Below, piece after piece: positions 26,212 to 34,852 of a stretch of 64,000 nt of DNA; positions within the stretch are counted from its first letter, which is position 1, and every line of letters begins with the position of its first letter. Source of the DNA: Shimia marina. Its GTDB lineage: Bacteria; Pseudomonadota; Alphaproteobacteria; Rhodobacterales; Rhodobacteraceae. Made by a program: the position numbers and the translations under genes. The DNA is taken from positions 261,105 to 325,104 of the forward strand of contig NZ_CYPW01000040.1 in assembly GCF_001458175.1 (NCBI RefSeq), read 5' to 3'. Under the pieces are notes generated by a model. The model saw only the letters and a program-made list of their open reading frames with translations, was not told the DNA's origin and made no database searches.

Positions 26212-27669
26212 ATGACCACAAAGGTTATCAAGAACGGCACCGTAGTGACCGCAGATCTGTCTTATGAGGCGGATGTGTTGATTGAAAACGGGGTGATCAT
26301 TGAGATTGGCAAAGGCCTTAAAGGCGACGAGGAGCTGGACGCGACCGGCTGTTACGTGATGCCGGGGGGGATTGACCCGCATGTGCATTTGGAAATGCCG
26401 TTTATGGGCACATACTCCAGCGATGATTTTGAGAGCGGCACACGCGCGGGTCTTGCAGGGGGCACCACCATGGTGGTGGACTTCTGTCTGCCCAATCAGG
26501 GCGAGAGCCTGATGGATGCGATCAAGCGTTGGGACAATAAATCCACACGAGCGAACTGTGACTATTCTTTCCACATGGCGGTGACCTGGTGGGGGGAGCA
26601 GGTTTTCAACGATATGAAGACCGTGATTGAGCAGCGCGGCATCAACACATTCAAGCATTTCCTCGCCTATAAAGGCGCGTTGATGGTGAATGACGATGAG
26701 CTGTTTGCCTCTTTCAACCGTCTTGCGGAGCTGGGCGGGATTGCCATGGTGCACGCCGAAAACGGCGATGTGGTGGCGGAGATGACCGCCAAACTGCTGG
26801 CGGAGGGCAATGTGGGGCCGGAAGGCCATGCCTATTCGCGCCCGACGCAGGTGGAAGGCGAAGCCACCAACCGCGCGATCATGATTGCCGATATGGCCGG
26901 TGTGCCGCTCTATGTGGTGCACACCTCCTGTGAGGAGGCCCATGAGGCGATCCGGCGTGCGCGTATGCAGGGCAAGCGGGTTTGGGGCGAGCCGCTCATT
27001 CAGCATCTGACGCTGGATGAGAGCGAGTATTTCAACCCGGATTGGGATCATGCGGCGCGCCGGGTGATGTCGCCGCCGTTTCGCAACAAGAAACATCAGG
27101 ACAGCCTCTGGGCCGGTCTGCAATCGGGCAGCCTGAGTGTGGTTGCCACCGACCACTGCGCCTTTACCACCGAGCAGAAACGCTATGGCGTGGGCGATTT
27201 TTCCAAGATCCCCAATGGCACCGGCGGGCTTGAGGACCGGATGCCGATGCTCTGGACGCACGGGGTGGAGACCGGCCGTCTGACCCCCAATGAGTTTGTC
27301 GCGGTGACCTCCACCAATATTGCCAAGATCCTGAACTGCTATCCCAAGAAAGGCGCGGTTCTGGTGGGGGCGGATGCGGATCTTGTGGTCTGGGATCCTA
27401 AGAAGACCAAGACGATTTCCGCAGGCAGCCAGCAGAGCGCAATTGATTACAACGTCTTTGAAGGCCAGGAGGTCAAAGGCCTGCCGCGCTTTACCCTGAC
27501 ACGGGGCCATGTGGCGGTGCATGATGGAGAGATCCGCACGCAGGAAGGCCACGGCAAATTTGTGGCACGCGAAGCCAATACGACGGTCAACAAGGCGCTG
27601 AGCACCTGGAAAGAGCTGAGCGCGCCGCAGCCTGTGCAGCGGACGGGCATTCCGGCCACGGGTGTGTGA
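26212..27669 (+). CDS. hydA: Dihydropyrimidinase
   Basis: Zinc amidohydrolase opening the dihydrouracil/dihydrothymine ring, second step of reductive pyrimidine breakdown. 485 residues, typical length. Metal site residues in GGIDPHVHLEMPFMG (about 56-70), the carboxylated lysine in KHFLAYKGALM (about 148-158), further histidines in VVHTSCEEAHEAI, and DHCAFTTEQK with the metal aspartate. AGGTTMVVDFCLP is also typical. D-hydantoinase activity is common in this family. Follows the split palindrome; converges with the cupin gene. Confidence 0.94.
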   Translation: MTTKVIKNGTVVTADLSYEADVLIENGVIIEIGKGLKGDEELDATGCYVMPGGIDPHVHLEMPFMGTYSSDDFESGTRAGLAGGTTMVVDFCLPNQGESLMDAIKRWDNKSTRANCDYSFHMAVTWWGEQVFNDMKTVIEQRGINTFKHFLAYKGALMVNDDELFASFNRLAELGGIAMVHAENGDVVAEMTAKLLAEGNVGPEGHAYSRPTQVEGEATNRAIMIADMAGVPLYVVHTSCEEAHEAIRRARMQGKRVWGEPLIQHLTLDESEYFNPDWDHAARRVMSPPFRNKKHQDSLWAGLQSGSLSVVATDHCAFTTEQKRYGVGDFSKIPNGTGGLEDRMPMLWTHGVETGRLTPNEFVAVTSTNIAKILNCYPKKGAVLVGADADLVVWDPKKTKTISAGSQQSAIDYNVFEGQEVKGLPRFTLTRGHVAVHDGEIRTQEGHGKFVAREANTTVNKALSTWKELSAPQPVQRTGIPATGV

Positions 27670-27674
27670 TGCGC

Positions 27675-28088
27675 TTAAGCGGGCACCAGATCCTCAAGCT
27701 CGGGCAGGAGGCGCACGCTTTCCTGTTCGTGCGGGTCGGTGCGGGCTATCACGGCAACCGCTTCAACCTCGCCGGTATTGACCGGCAGGTGGGGGACGCC
27801 CGCTGGAATATAGACCAGATCGCCCGCAACGGTTTCCATATGGTGCTCAAGCTTTTCGCCCCAGTACATCGCGGCAGAGCCTTCCATCACATAGATCGCC
27901 GTTTCATGGCTTTCATGCAGATGGGCTTTGGCGCGACCGCCGGGCGGGATGCGCAGCAGGTGCATGCAGATGCCCTGAGCACCGGTGGTTTCGCGGGCAA
28001 TGCCCTCAAAATAGCTGAACCCCTGTTTGCCGGCATAGGTGCCGCCGGGGCGCAGTTTTTGGCATTTGGGGGGCATAGACGACGTCAT
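27675..28088 (-). CDS. Cupin domain protein
   Basis: 137-residue single cupin. Motif 1 is GGRAKAHLHESHETAIYVMEGSA (two histidines and a glutamate for a metal) and motif 2 GDLVYIPAGVPHLPVN. It is on the opposite strand, wedged between the dihydropyrimidinase stop (5 nt away) and the ABC transporter start (32 nt away), so it shares a divergent promoter with the transporter. Substrate or sensing role unknown. Confidence 0.87.
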   Translation of the reverse strand: MTSSMPPKCQKLRPGGTYAGKQGFSYFEGIARETTGAQGICMHLLRIPPGGRAKAHLHESHETAIYVMEGSAAMYWGEKLEHHMETVAGDLVYIPAGVPHLPVNTGEVEAVAVIARTDPHEQESVRLLPELEDLVPA

Positions 28089-28120
28089 GAGGGCGTGCTC
28101 CTGAAAAAGGCAATAATGAT

Positions 28121-28924
28121 ATGACTATGACAGAGGGGGAGAGCGGTGTGTCAACCGTGATCAGAGCAAAAAACCTGAGCCTGACCTTTGAGACCAATGA
28201 TGGTCCTGTGCATGCGCTTAAGGATGTGAACCTTGATATCAACAAGGGGGATTTTGTTTCTTTCATTGGGCCGTCAGGCTGTGGCAAGACCACCTTTCTG
28301 CGCTGTATGGCCGATCTGGAGCAGCCCACGGCCGGGGAGATCACCGTCAATGGGGTAAGCCCGGAGGAGGCGCGTAAGGCGCGGGCTTATGGCTATGTGT
28401 TCCAGCATGCGGGGCTTTACCCGTGGCGCACCATTGGCGGCAACATTCGCCTGCCGCTGGAGATCATGGGGATTTCCAAGGCAGAGCAGGATGCGGCGGT
28501 CAAAGAAGTGCTGGAGCTGGTGCATCTGGAGGGCTTTGAGAAGAAATTCCCCTGGCAGCTTTCCGGCGGGATGCAACAGCGGGCCAGCATTGCACGCGCG
28601 CTGGCGTTTCATGCCGATATTCTCTTGATGGATGAGCCATTTGGGGCGCTTGATGAGATTGTGCGCGATCACCTCAATGAGCAGCTTCTGGAGCTCTGGG
28701 CGCGCACCAATAAGACCATTGGCTTTGTGACTCACTCGATTCCAGAGGCGGTGTATCTCTCCACCAAGATTGTGGTGATGAGCCCGCGCCCGGGGAGGAT
28801 TCACGATGTGATTGAAAGCACCCTGCCAAAAGAGCGGCCTCTGGATATTCGTGACAGCCCTGAATTTATTGAGATTTCCCATCGGGTGCGGGATGGGCTG
28901 CGGGCGGGGCATGAAAATGACTGA
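28121..28924 (+). CDS. ABC transporter ATP-binding protein (pyrimidine-type importer)
   Basis: 267-residue ATPase of the SsuB/ThiZ/TauB group. Walker A GPSGCGKTT (about residues 49-57), Q-loop VFQHAGLYPWRT, signature LSGGMQQR, Walker B ILLMDEPFGALDE and the H-loop THSIPEAV are all intact. Expected to energise import together with the two permeases and the binding protein downstream. Position in the pyrimidine locus suggests uptake of a pyrimidine or its precursor; NMT1-type relatives import hydroxymethylpyrimidine or sulfonates. Confidence 0.93.
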   Translation: MTMTEGESGVSTVIRAKNLSLTFETNDGPVHALKDVNLDINKGDFVSFIGPSGCGKTTFLRCMADLEQPTAGEITVNGVSPEEARKARAYGYVFQHAGLYPWRTIGGNIRLPLEIMGISKAEQDAAVKEVLELVHLEGFEKKFPWQLSGGMQQRASIARALAFHADILLMDEPFGALDEIVRDHLNEQLLELWARTNKTIGFVTHSIPEAVYLSTKIVVMSPRPGRIHDVIESTLPKERPLDIRDSPEFIEISHRVRDGLRAGHEND

Positions 28925-28940
28925 GTGGCGGGAAACACAT

Positions 28941-29005
28941 GTCCCGGGCTTGGCCCGGGACCTCTGGGCGCACATCGGCATGAGGCCCCGGATCAGGTCC
29001 GGGGC
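28941..29005. repeat. GC-rich double palindrome, copy C
   Basis: GTCCCGGG-N5-CCCGGGAC (28941-28961) and GCCCCGGA-N5-TCCGGGGC (28985-29005), 23-nt spacer starting CTC and ending GAG. It separates the ATPase from the GNAT gene, whose GGGAGG ribosome site begins right after it. Confidence 0.9.
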
Positions 29006-29017
29006 GGGAGGTGCTTT

Positions 29018-29449
29018 ATGAACAAAGGTGACATCAGGCGCGCGCAGGTCGCAGATGCGCCTGCGATGGCGCGGATTGTCTCTGACTGGGAGGCGGCTAC
29101 AGATTGGATGCCGTCGATCTATGGGCCGGAGGAGATTGCCGACATGATCCGTGAGGCGATGCCTGAGCGGGAGATGTGGGTCGCGGGAAACCCAATTGAG
29201 GGCTACCTGTCCTTTGATCCGAAGGTGAACCGGGTTGGCGGGCTTTATTGCCGGAAGACGGGCGCGGGGTTGGGTAAGGCTCTGATGGAGAAGGCCAAAG
29301 AGGGACGCGACTTTATCTGGCTTCACACGCATGAGGCAAATGAAGCGGCGCAGCGGTTTTACAAACGCGAAGGTTTTGAGGAAGTCAGCCGACACGATGG
29401 CGACATTCATAAAGGTCTGCGCGAAGTGCGGATGGAGTGGCGGCGATGA
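29018..29449 (+). CDS. GNAT family N-acetyltransferase
   Basis: 143 residues from the ATG at 29018 (GGGAGG 6 nt upstream). Acetyl-CoA fold features: N-terminal RRAQVADAPAMARIVSDWE, the acceptor strand, a pyrophosphate-loop equivalent GAGLGKALMEKA (about 91-102), and C-terminal NEAAQRFYKREGFEEVS. Inserted between the ATPase and first permease of the ABC importer and coupled to the permease by ATGA. Its acceptor is unknown; it may modify a pathway amine such as beta-alanine or be a passenger. Confidence 0.88.
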   Translation: MNKGDIRRAQVADAPAMARIVSDWEAATDWMPSIYGPEEIADMIREAMPEREMWVAGNPIEGYLSFDPKVNRVGGLYCRKTGAGLGKALMEKAKEGRDFIWLHTHEANEAAQRFYKREGFEEVSRHDGDIHKGLREVRMEWRR

Positions 29450-30378
29450 GAAACCTACTCCCGATTTTGACCGTTCTGGCGGCGATTGTGGGCATTTGGT
29501 GGCTGGCGGTGGCGCCGATGAATGTGCGCCCGGCGCTGGATATTGCCGAACGGGGCGGTGCGGTTGTGGTGCCGGAAGGCTCTGTGGAACGCCGCGATGT
29601 GTCTGTCTTTAAGCTGATGCTTGACAACCCCTCTCTGGTGGCGGCGGGCTATGATCTCAAACGGCCGCGGTTGCCGACACCGGCGCAGGTGGGCGAAGAG
29701 CTGTGGAAGACCACGGGTGCGATGGTGGCCAAAGGGCGGGCTTGGTCGAAACGCTCTCTGATCTATCACGCCTGGGTCACGTTGCAGTCGACGCTGTGGG
29801 GCTTTGTGTTGGGCACCACCGTCGGTATTCTGGGCGCGGTGGCCATCGTTTACAGCCGTGTGGTGGACATGAGTGTGATGCCCTGGGCGATCATCAGCCA
29901 GACCGTGCCGATTGTGGCTTTGGCACCGATGATCATTGTGGTGTCCAATCAGGTGGGCATTGAAGGACGGGGCGTGCCCAAGGCGATCATCTCGGCTTAT
30001 CTGTGTTTCTTTCCGGTGCTGGTCTCGATGGTCAAAGGTTTGCGCTCCCCGACGGGCGAGCAGCTGGATCTCTTAAAAACCTATAACACCAGTGGGGTGC
30101 AGAGTTTTCTGAAGCTTCGCCTGCCCGCCAGCGTGCCTTATCTGTTCACCGCGCTGAAGGTCGGCATCGCCGCTGCGTTGGTGGGTACGATTGTGGGTGA
30201 GCTGCCAACAGGGGCGATCAGCGGGCTGGGCGCGCGGATCCTGATCGGGGATCAGTTTGGCACGCCGTTGGCGATCTGGTCGGCGCTGATCTGTGCTGCG
30301 GTGCTGGCTGGTCTTCTGGTCACATTGATTGACATCACTCAGCGGGTGACACTGCGCAAGATGGGGTTCCACGGATGA
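29446..30378 (+). CDS. ABC transporter permease (pyrimidine-type importer), subunit 1
   Basis: 310-residue inner-membrane permease of the BPD-type (SsuC/ThiX-like). An N-terminal helix is followed by a periplasmic insertion of about 70 residues, then five to six helices. The EAA loop reads LLKTYNTSGVQSFLKLRLPASVPYLF (shown in pieces: EQLDLLKTYN, then LPASVPYLF). Starts at ATG 29446 inside the GNAT stop and is coupled to the second permease by ATGA. Confidence 0.92.
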   Translation: MRNLLPILTVLAAIVGIWWLAVAPMNVRPALDIAERGGAVVVPEGSVERRDVSVFKLMLDNPSLVAAGYDLKRPRLPTPAQVGEELWKTTGAMVAKGRAWSKRSLIYHAWVTLQSTLWGFVLGTTVGILGAVAIVYSRVVDMSVMPWAIISQTVPIVALAPMIIVVSNQVGIEGRGVPKAIISAYLCFFPVLVSMVKGLRSPTGEQLDLLKTYNTSGVQSFLKLRLPASVPYLFTALKVGIAAALVGTIVGELPTGAISGLGARILIGDQFGTPLAIWSALICAAVLAGLLVTLIDITQRVTLRKMGFHG

Positions 30379-31220
30379 TCTGGATTGTTGCAATGCTGGT
30401 GTTTTGGGCCGCTGCCTGGCGCACCAATGTGTGGCTGGCGAACTCGGCTTATGCAGGCATGATGGTGGTGCGTATTGCGGTGCCGGTGCTGTTTGGGATC
30501 ACCATATTGGTGATCTGGGAATGCCTTGTGCGTGGCTTTGGGGTCAGTCAGGTGATCCTGCCACCACCCAGCCAGGTGATGGTGGTGTTTGCCCAATCCA
30601 CAGACCTTCTGTGGGTGGATTTTGTGCAGACCGTTGTGAAAGGCGCGTTGCGCGGCTTTCTGATGGGGGCGGCGGCGGCCTTTGTGGCGGCGCTTCTGAT
30701 TGACCGCAGTGCGTTTCTGACCCGCGGCCTGCTGCCGATTGGCAATTTTGTCGCCGCCTTGCCGATTGTCGGCGTGGCCCCAATTCTGGTGAACTGGTTC
30801 GGGTTTGACTGGCACTCCAAAGCGGCCGTTGTGGTGGTGATGGTGTTCTTTCCCATTCTGGTGAACACGGTGCAGGGGCTGCGCGCCACGGACGCGATGC
30901 AGCGCGATCTGATGCGCACCTATGCGGCGGGCTATTTTCAGACCTTGCTGAAGCTGCGCATCCCTGCGGCGCTGCCTTTCATTTTCAACGGGTTGAAGAT
31001 TGCCACAACCCTTGCTTTGATCGGGGCCATTGTTGCGGAGTATTTCGGCTCGCCCACGCGCGGGATGGGATTTCGGATCTCGACTGGCGTTGGCAGCCTT
31101 TCAATAGATTTGGTCTGGGCGGAGATTTTTGTCTCGGCTCTGGTGGGCAGCGCCTTTTACGGGGTGGTGGCCTGGATCGAAAAACGGGTGACCTTCTGGC
31201 ACCCATCACAAAGAGGTTGA
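30375..31220 (+). CDS. ABC transporter permease (pyrimidine-type importer), subunit 2
   Basis: 281-residue permease, partner of the preceding one. ILPPPSQVMVVFAQ near residue 60 and the EAA loop with DLMRTYAAGYFQTLLKLRIP are typical of SsuC/TauC-type permeases. About six to seven helices. ATGA overlap with the preceding gene. The two different permeases imply a heterodimeric channel. Confidence 0.92.
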   Translation: MIWIVAMLVFWAAAWRTNVWLANSAYAGMMVVRIAVPVLFGITILVIWECLVRGFGVSQVILPPPSQVMVVFAQSTDLLWVDFVQTVVKGALRGFLMGAAAAFVAALLIDRSAFLTRGLLPIGNFVAALPIVGVAPILVNWFGFDWHSKAAVVVVMVFFPILVNTVQGLRATDAMQRDLMRTYAAGYFQTLLKLRIPAALPFIFNGLKIATTLALIGAIVAEYFGSPTRGMGFRISTGVGSLSIDLVWAEIFVSALVGSAFYGVVAWIEKRVTFWHPSQRG

Positions 31221-31258
31221 TCAACAACCCAATTGATATTCAACAAGGAGAAACTTGC

Positions 31259-32248
31259 ATGAAACTCTCGACTTCTTCTCTTACGGCGGCGGCCCTTTCC
31301 CTGCTGGGGAGTGCGGCGCTGGCTGCGGATGATGTGACCTTGCAGCTGAAATGGGTGACCCAATCCCAGTTCGCGGGCTACTATGTGGCGCTTGAAAACG
31401 GGTTTTACTCGGATGAAGACCTGAATGTGACCATTAAGCCGGGTGGCCCCGATATTGCGCCGACACAGGTGCTGGCTGGAGGCGGCGCGGATGTGACCGT
31501 TGAGTGGATGCCAGCGGCGCTGGCAGCGCGTGAAAAGGGCCTGCCGATGGTGAACATTGCGCAGCCGTTCAAATCCTCGGGCATGATGCTGACCTGCCGC
31601 AAGGATGCGGGTGTGGCGAGTACCGATGATTTTGCCGGTAAGACGCTGGGCGTGTGGTTCTTTGGCAATGAGTTCCCTTTCCTGAGCTGGATGTCGCAGC
31701 TGGAGCTGGGCACTGATGGTGGGGACGCCGGTGTTGAGGTGCTCAAGCAGGGTTTCAACGTGGATCCGATCCTGAACGGTCAGGCGGCCTGTGTGTCCAC
31801 CATGACCTACAATGAATATTGGCAGGTGATTGATGCGGGTCTGACCGCGGATGATCTGACCACGTTCAAATACGAAGATCAGGGTGTGGCGACGCTGGAA
31901 GACGGGCTTTATGCGCTGGAAGAAAACCTCGCCGATCCGGCCTTTGAGGACAAGATGGTGCGTTTTGTACGTGCGTCCATGAAGGGCTGGAAGTGGGCCG
32001 AAGAGAACCCTGAAGACGCGGCGATGATTGTGCTGGAGTATGATGAGACCGGTGCGCAGACCGAAGAGCATCAGGTGCGTATGATGGGCGAGATTGCCAA
32101 GCTGACCGCAGGCTCCAACGGCGCGTTGGATGTGGCGGACTATGAGCGCACGGTGGCAAGCCTGATGTCCGGTGGCTCTGATCCGGTGATCACCGCCACT
32201 CCAGAAGGCGCATGGACCCACGCCATCACCGACAAAGCGCTGAAGTAA
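31259..32248 (+). CDS. ABC transporter substrate-binding protein, NMT1/THI5-like
   Basis: 329 residues with a signal peptide ending ALAA (about residue 22). LQLKWVTQSQFAGYYVALENGFY and GGADVTVEWMPAALAAREKG are features of the NMT1/THI5-like (ThiY/SsuA) periplasmic binding proteins for pyrimidine or sulfonate ligands. The ATG at 31259 has AAGGAG 8 nt upstream; the AT-rich 38-nt gap to the permease and the good ribosome site fit higher expression of the binding protein. Terminator follows. Confidence 0.93.
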   Translation: MKLSTSSLTAAALSLLGSAALAADDVTLQLKWVTQSQFAGYYVALENGFYSDEDLNVTIKPGGPDIAPTQVLAGGGADVTVEWMPAALAAREKGLPMVNIAQPFKSSGMMLTCRKDAGVASTDDFAGKTLGVWFFGNEFPFLSWMSQLELGTDGGDAGVEVLKQGFNVDPILNGQAACVSTMTYNEYWQVIDAGLTADDLTTFKYEDQGVATLEDGLYALEENLADPAFEDKMVRFVRASMKGWKWAEENPEDAAMIVLEYDETGAQTEEHQVRMMGEIAKLTAGSNGALDVADYERTVASLMSGGSDPVITATPEGAWTHAITDKALK

Positions 32249-32272
32249 GCGTTGAGACCTTAGAGACTGAAG

Positions 32273-32298
32273 AGGCCGGGGGATGCCCCGGCCTTTTA
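32273..32298 (+). terminator. Terminator of the pyrimidine importer operon
   Basis: 9-bp GC-rich stem (32273-32281 with 32286-32294), 4-nt loop, then TTTT counted with the stem end. Confidence 0.85.
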
Positions 32299-32368
32299 CG
32301 TTGGAAGGGCTTTCAAACCGTAGAGTGGCATCTTATGTCCGGTTCGCAAGGTGACGATGGAGGCGACC

Positions 32369-32800
32369 ATGAGCGGTAAGAAGCTGACCTGCTTTAAGTG
32401 TGGGCAAATCAACCGGGTGCCCTATGACAAGCTGGGCGCGGGCCCCAAATGTGGCACCTGTGGCACTGGATTGATGAGCGGCAAAGTGGCCGAGGTCGAT
32501 CTGGCCACGTTTGAAAAAGCCGTTCGCAATGATGATGTGCCTTTGGTGGTGGATTTCTGGGCACCTTGGTGTGGCCCCTGTCGTCAGATGGCGCCGCAGT
32601 ATCAGGCGGCCGCGCAGGATTTCAAAGGGGCGGTGCGGCTGGTGAAGCTCAATACAGAAGCGCACCGCAATGCGGGCAGCAAATACCGTATTCGCGGGAT
32701 TCCCACGATGGCGGCTTTCACCAATGGCAAAGAGCGGGCCAGACAGTCCGGAGCACTGCCGAAAACAGCGATTGTGAAGTGGATCAAGGCTTCGGTCTGA
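32369..32800 (+). CDS. trxC: Thioredoxin with N-terminal zinc ribbon, TrxC type
   Basis: 143 residues from the ATG at 32369, which has GGAGG 5 nt upstream. N-terminal zinc-binding cysteines CFKCGQ and CGTC (about 8-32), then a thioredoxin domain with active site WAPWCGPCRQM (about 66-76) and cis-proline segment RGIPTMAAF. Cytosolic disulfide reductase, in E. coli part of the oxidative stress response. Single gene. Confidence 0.94.
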   Translation: MSGKKLTCFKCGQINRVPYDKLGAGPKCGTCGTGLMSGKVAEVDLATFEKAVRNDDVPLVVDFWAPWCGPCRQMAPQYQAAAQDFKGAVRLVKLNTEAHRNAGSKYRIRGIPTMAAFTNGKERARQSGALPKTAIVKWIKASV

Positions 32801-32912
32801 TACCGCCGGAGAGCGGCGGCGCTTTGCCTGCCGTGTGGTGTGTGTCGCAACGTCAGCTTGCTTTTGTCCCGTGGGCTTTGTCGCTATCGTAGGGGCAAAG
32901 AGAGGACCTGGC

Positions 32913-33320
32913 ATGAGCGACGAGCAACAACCAGATGGGGAAGCGACCCTGCGTGTGGTGGCAATGCCATCGGATGTGAACATCAATGGCGATATTTTTG
33001 GCGGCTGGGTGTTGAGCCAGATGGACATCGCAAGTGGCATCGTGGCGGCACAGCGGGCCAAAGGGCGTGTGACCACTGTGGCAGTGGATGCGATGAAGTT
33101 TATCCGCCCTGTGCAGGTGGGCAATATCTTATGTGTGTGGGCCTCTGTCGCGCGGGTTGGGCGCAGCTCGATGGCGATCAAGATCGAAGCCTGGGCCGTG
33201 CGCCATCGGCGCGGGGTTTCAGAGAAGGTGACAGAGGCGATTTTCACCTATGTTGCCATTGACGAGGATGGCAACCCGCGCCCGGTACCGCAGGAAGATG
33301 CCCCTTGGCCGCAAGTGTAG
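32913..33320 (+). CDS. Acyl-CoA thioesterase, YciA-like hot-dog protein
   Basis: 135 residues from ATG 32913 (AGAGGA upstream). Single hot-dog domain: MPSDVNINGDIFGGWVLSQMD is the YciA/acyl-CoA thioester hydrolase signature with the catalytic aspartate-containing loop, followed by AVDAMKFIRPVQVGN. Hydrolyses acyl-CoA thioesters in the cytosol; chain-length preference unknown. Confidence 0.93.
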   Translation: MSDEQQPDGEATLRVVAMPSDVNINGDIFGGWVLSQMDIASGIVAAQRAKGRVTTVAVDAMKFIRPVQVGNILCVWASVARVGRSSMAIKIEAWAVRHRRGVSEKVTEAIFTYVAIDEDGNPRPVPQEDAPWPQV

Positions 33321-33431
33321 GTGCAGGAAGTCGCCCCCGGCGTCTTCGGCGGGGCCGCGCAACGGCGTGCGTGCGCCCTGATTGGGATTGCGCAAGGGCT
33401 TTGCGGCAGGCTTCATGACAGGAGGATTGTC

Positions 33432-33809
33432 ATGGCAGAGCCATCATTGCCCTTTGGCGGGCGTCAGAAGATATCACGAGACAGCAAAACAAAGCGGGCC
33501 GCGCGCGAGGGTTTGGCGCGCAACCTGTTGGTGCTGACCTCGCAGGCCTGGGTGGGAGCTGCTTTGCGCGAGGCGGTTCCTGAGGCATGGCATCATCTAG
33601 AACAGGATTTGGATGTCAGTGAGCGCAAAGAGAAAGTGACGCTCTATCTGGATCGCTCCGTGGCGCAGTTCTACCGGGCCATGGGCAAGGGGTATCAGGC
33701 GCGGATCAACCGTCTGCTGGCCACATGGGCGCAGATGAAAATTGCCGAAGAGATCCGCCATGAGGCCGATGTTATGACGTGGTTGCGGGAGGCCGAGGAG
33801 GATCCATAG
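33432..33809 (+). CDS. BrnA-like (DUF4415) protein without toxin partner
   Basis: 125 residues; ATG 33432 preceded by AGGAGG. The C-terminal half contains KVTLYLDRSVAQFYRAMGKGYQARINRLL, resembling the ribbon-helix-helix domain of BrnA antitoxins (shown here in two known pieces: KVTLYLDRS and GKGYQARINRLL). The first 60 residues are basic and helical. No BrnT toxin gene is adjacent, so it is either an orphan antitoxin or a free-standing regulator, a form common in Rhodobacteraceae. Confidence 0.75.
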   Translation: MAEPSLPFGGRQKISRDSKTKRAAREGLARNLLVLTSQAWVGAALREAVPEAWHHLEQDLDVSERKEKVTLYLDRSVAQFYRAMGKGYQARINRLLATWAQMKIAEEIRHEADVMTWLREAEEDP

Positions 33810-33885
33810 AGCGCGCCGCGCCTTGTTTGCGCTGGTGGCGAATGACTGTCGCATCGCCAGTCGCGCGCATATGCAGTCGAGAGGA

Positions 33886-34116
33886 TCAGGCTTGATGGCC
33901 GTTAAAGAGGTCGGTCTCATCATGGCTGGGACGCAGCGTGCCCAGGGCCATTGCCAAGGTGAGCGCTACGGCGGGAAAGGCCAGGGAGAAGCTCAAATAG
34001 GTTGTGAGCAAGGCCCAGACGGAGGCATCCTGAAACATCATCTGGAAGGCTCCGATGAGAAGCCCGGCCATGCTACCAGCAAAGATCAGAACGAGAGCCA
34101 TGATGCGCCTTTCCAT
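33886..34116 (-). CDS. Small membrane protein, two helices
   Basis: 76 residues with two hydrophobic segments (about 5-27 and 34-58) and a polar C-terminal tail. I do not recognise a family. Starts at 34116 or at the second methionine (34101), which has AAGG 6 nt upstream and would give 71 residues. Composition looks coding; convergent with the BrnA-like gene. Confidence 0.6.
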   Translation of the reverse strand: MERRIMALVLIFAGSMAGLLIGAFQMMFQDASVWALLTTYLSFSLAFPAVALTLAMALGTLRPSHDETDLFNGHQA

Positions 34117-34327
34117 ATGCCTTCTGGCGGGGGGCTGAGGCGGGTGACCTTAGCATACCCCAAATGCGTCAAGATCACTATGGGCTTTGAAATGGGGCAG
34201 CAATATGGCGCCTATGCGGCGGGAGCGTGGGTTTGTGCCGAGTTCACGTGGGGTTAACCATGCATATGCCATGCGCCTGAGCGTGCGAGGCATGCAAGCT
34301 GTTGCGCGCGGTCAGATGTGTTGCCCG

Positions 34328-34696
34328 CTATTCTCGGTTCAATAGCCATTGTACCACGGAGGTCAGCCACGCCGCTGTCAGTGCGCCCGTGGCCATCCAG
34401 CCAAGGTACCAGAGCTGCCCTGCCAGTTGGTCCTCGGCATAGGAGGCTGCGAATTGTGTCTGGCCGTATTTGGCGGTGGCAAAGGCAAGAATGGTCCCGA
34501 GCATTGTGGCGACCGTGAGTGGCATCGGGCGCAGCTTGAGGCCTGCAAGCGTGGCGAGGAACAGGCCGATGAGCGCGCCGATGAGGAGGGTTTTCTGGCT
34601 CCACCACGGATGTGCGCCGAGGCTGCGACCTGTGTCCAGAGCGATGAAGAGGGCCATGAGGATGGCGGCGATGAGGGCAGGAAGCAGATGGCGCAT
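34328..34696 (-). CDS. Conserved-looking integral membrane protein, unknown family
   Basis: 122 residues, about four membrane helices (about 5-20, 37-55, 60-78, 97-117). Between helices 1 and 2 lies GRSLGAHPWWSQKT and between 3 and 4 a polar stretch KYGQTQFAASYAEDQ. No family recognised. On the same strand as the small membrane protein downstream, 211 nt apart. Confidence 0.7.
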   Translation of the reverse strand: MRHLLPALIAAILMALFIALDTGRSLGAHPWWSQKTLLIGALIGLFLATLAGLKLRPMPLTVATMLGTILAFATAKYGQTQFAASYAEDQLAGQLWYLGWMATGALTAAWLTSVVQWLLNRE

Positions 34697-34852
34697 GATA
34701 TGGTCCTCGTGAGTGGTGGTTTAGCGAGGATGGGGGCGCGAGGCGGTGGTTTTAAGAGGTGTTACAGCGCGATGGCGGGGGTGTGATGTTTGTTGCTGGT
34801 GGCGAGCTGGGCCGTTAGAGATTTGTTAACCATGTCAGCGCAGGCTTAGGCG

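Noticed and set aside
32803..32819. Terminator after trxC
   Set aside because: 6-bp stem CCGCCG/CGGCGG exists but no T-run follows, so it is too weak to call.
34243..34258. CtrA site TTCA-N7-TTAAC
   Set aside because: One mismatch and more than 120 nt from a doubtful small gene; expected by chance in a window of this size.
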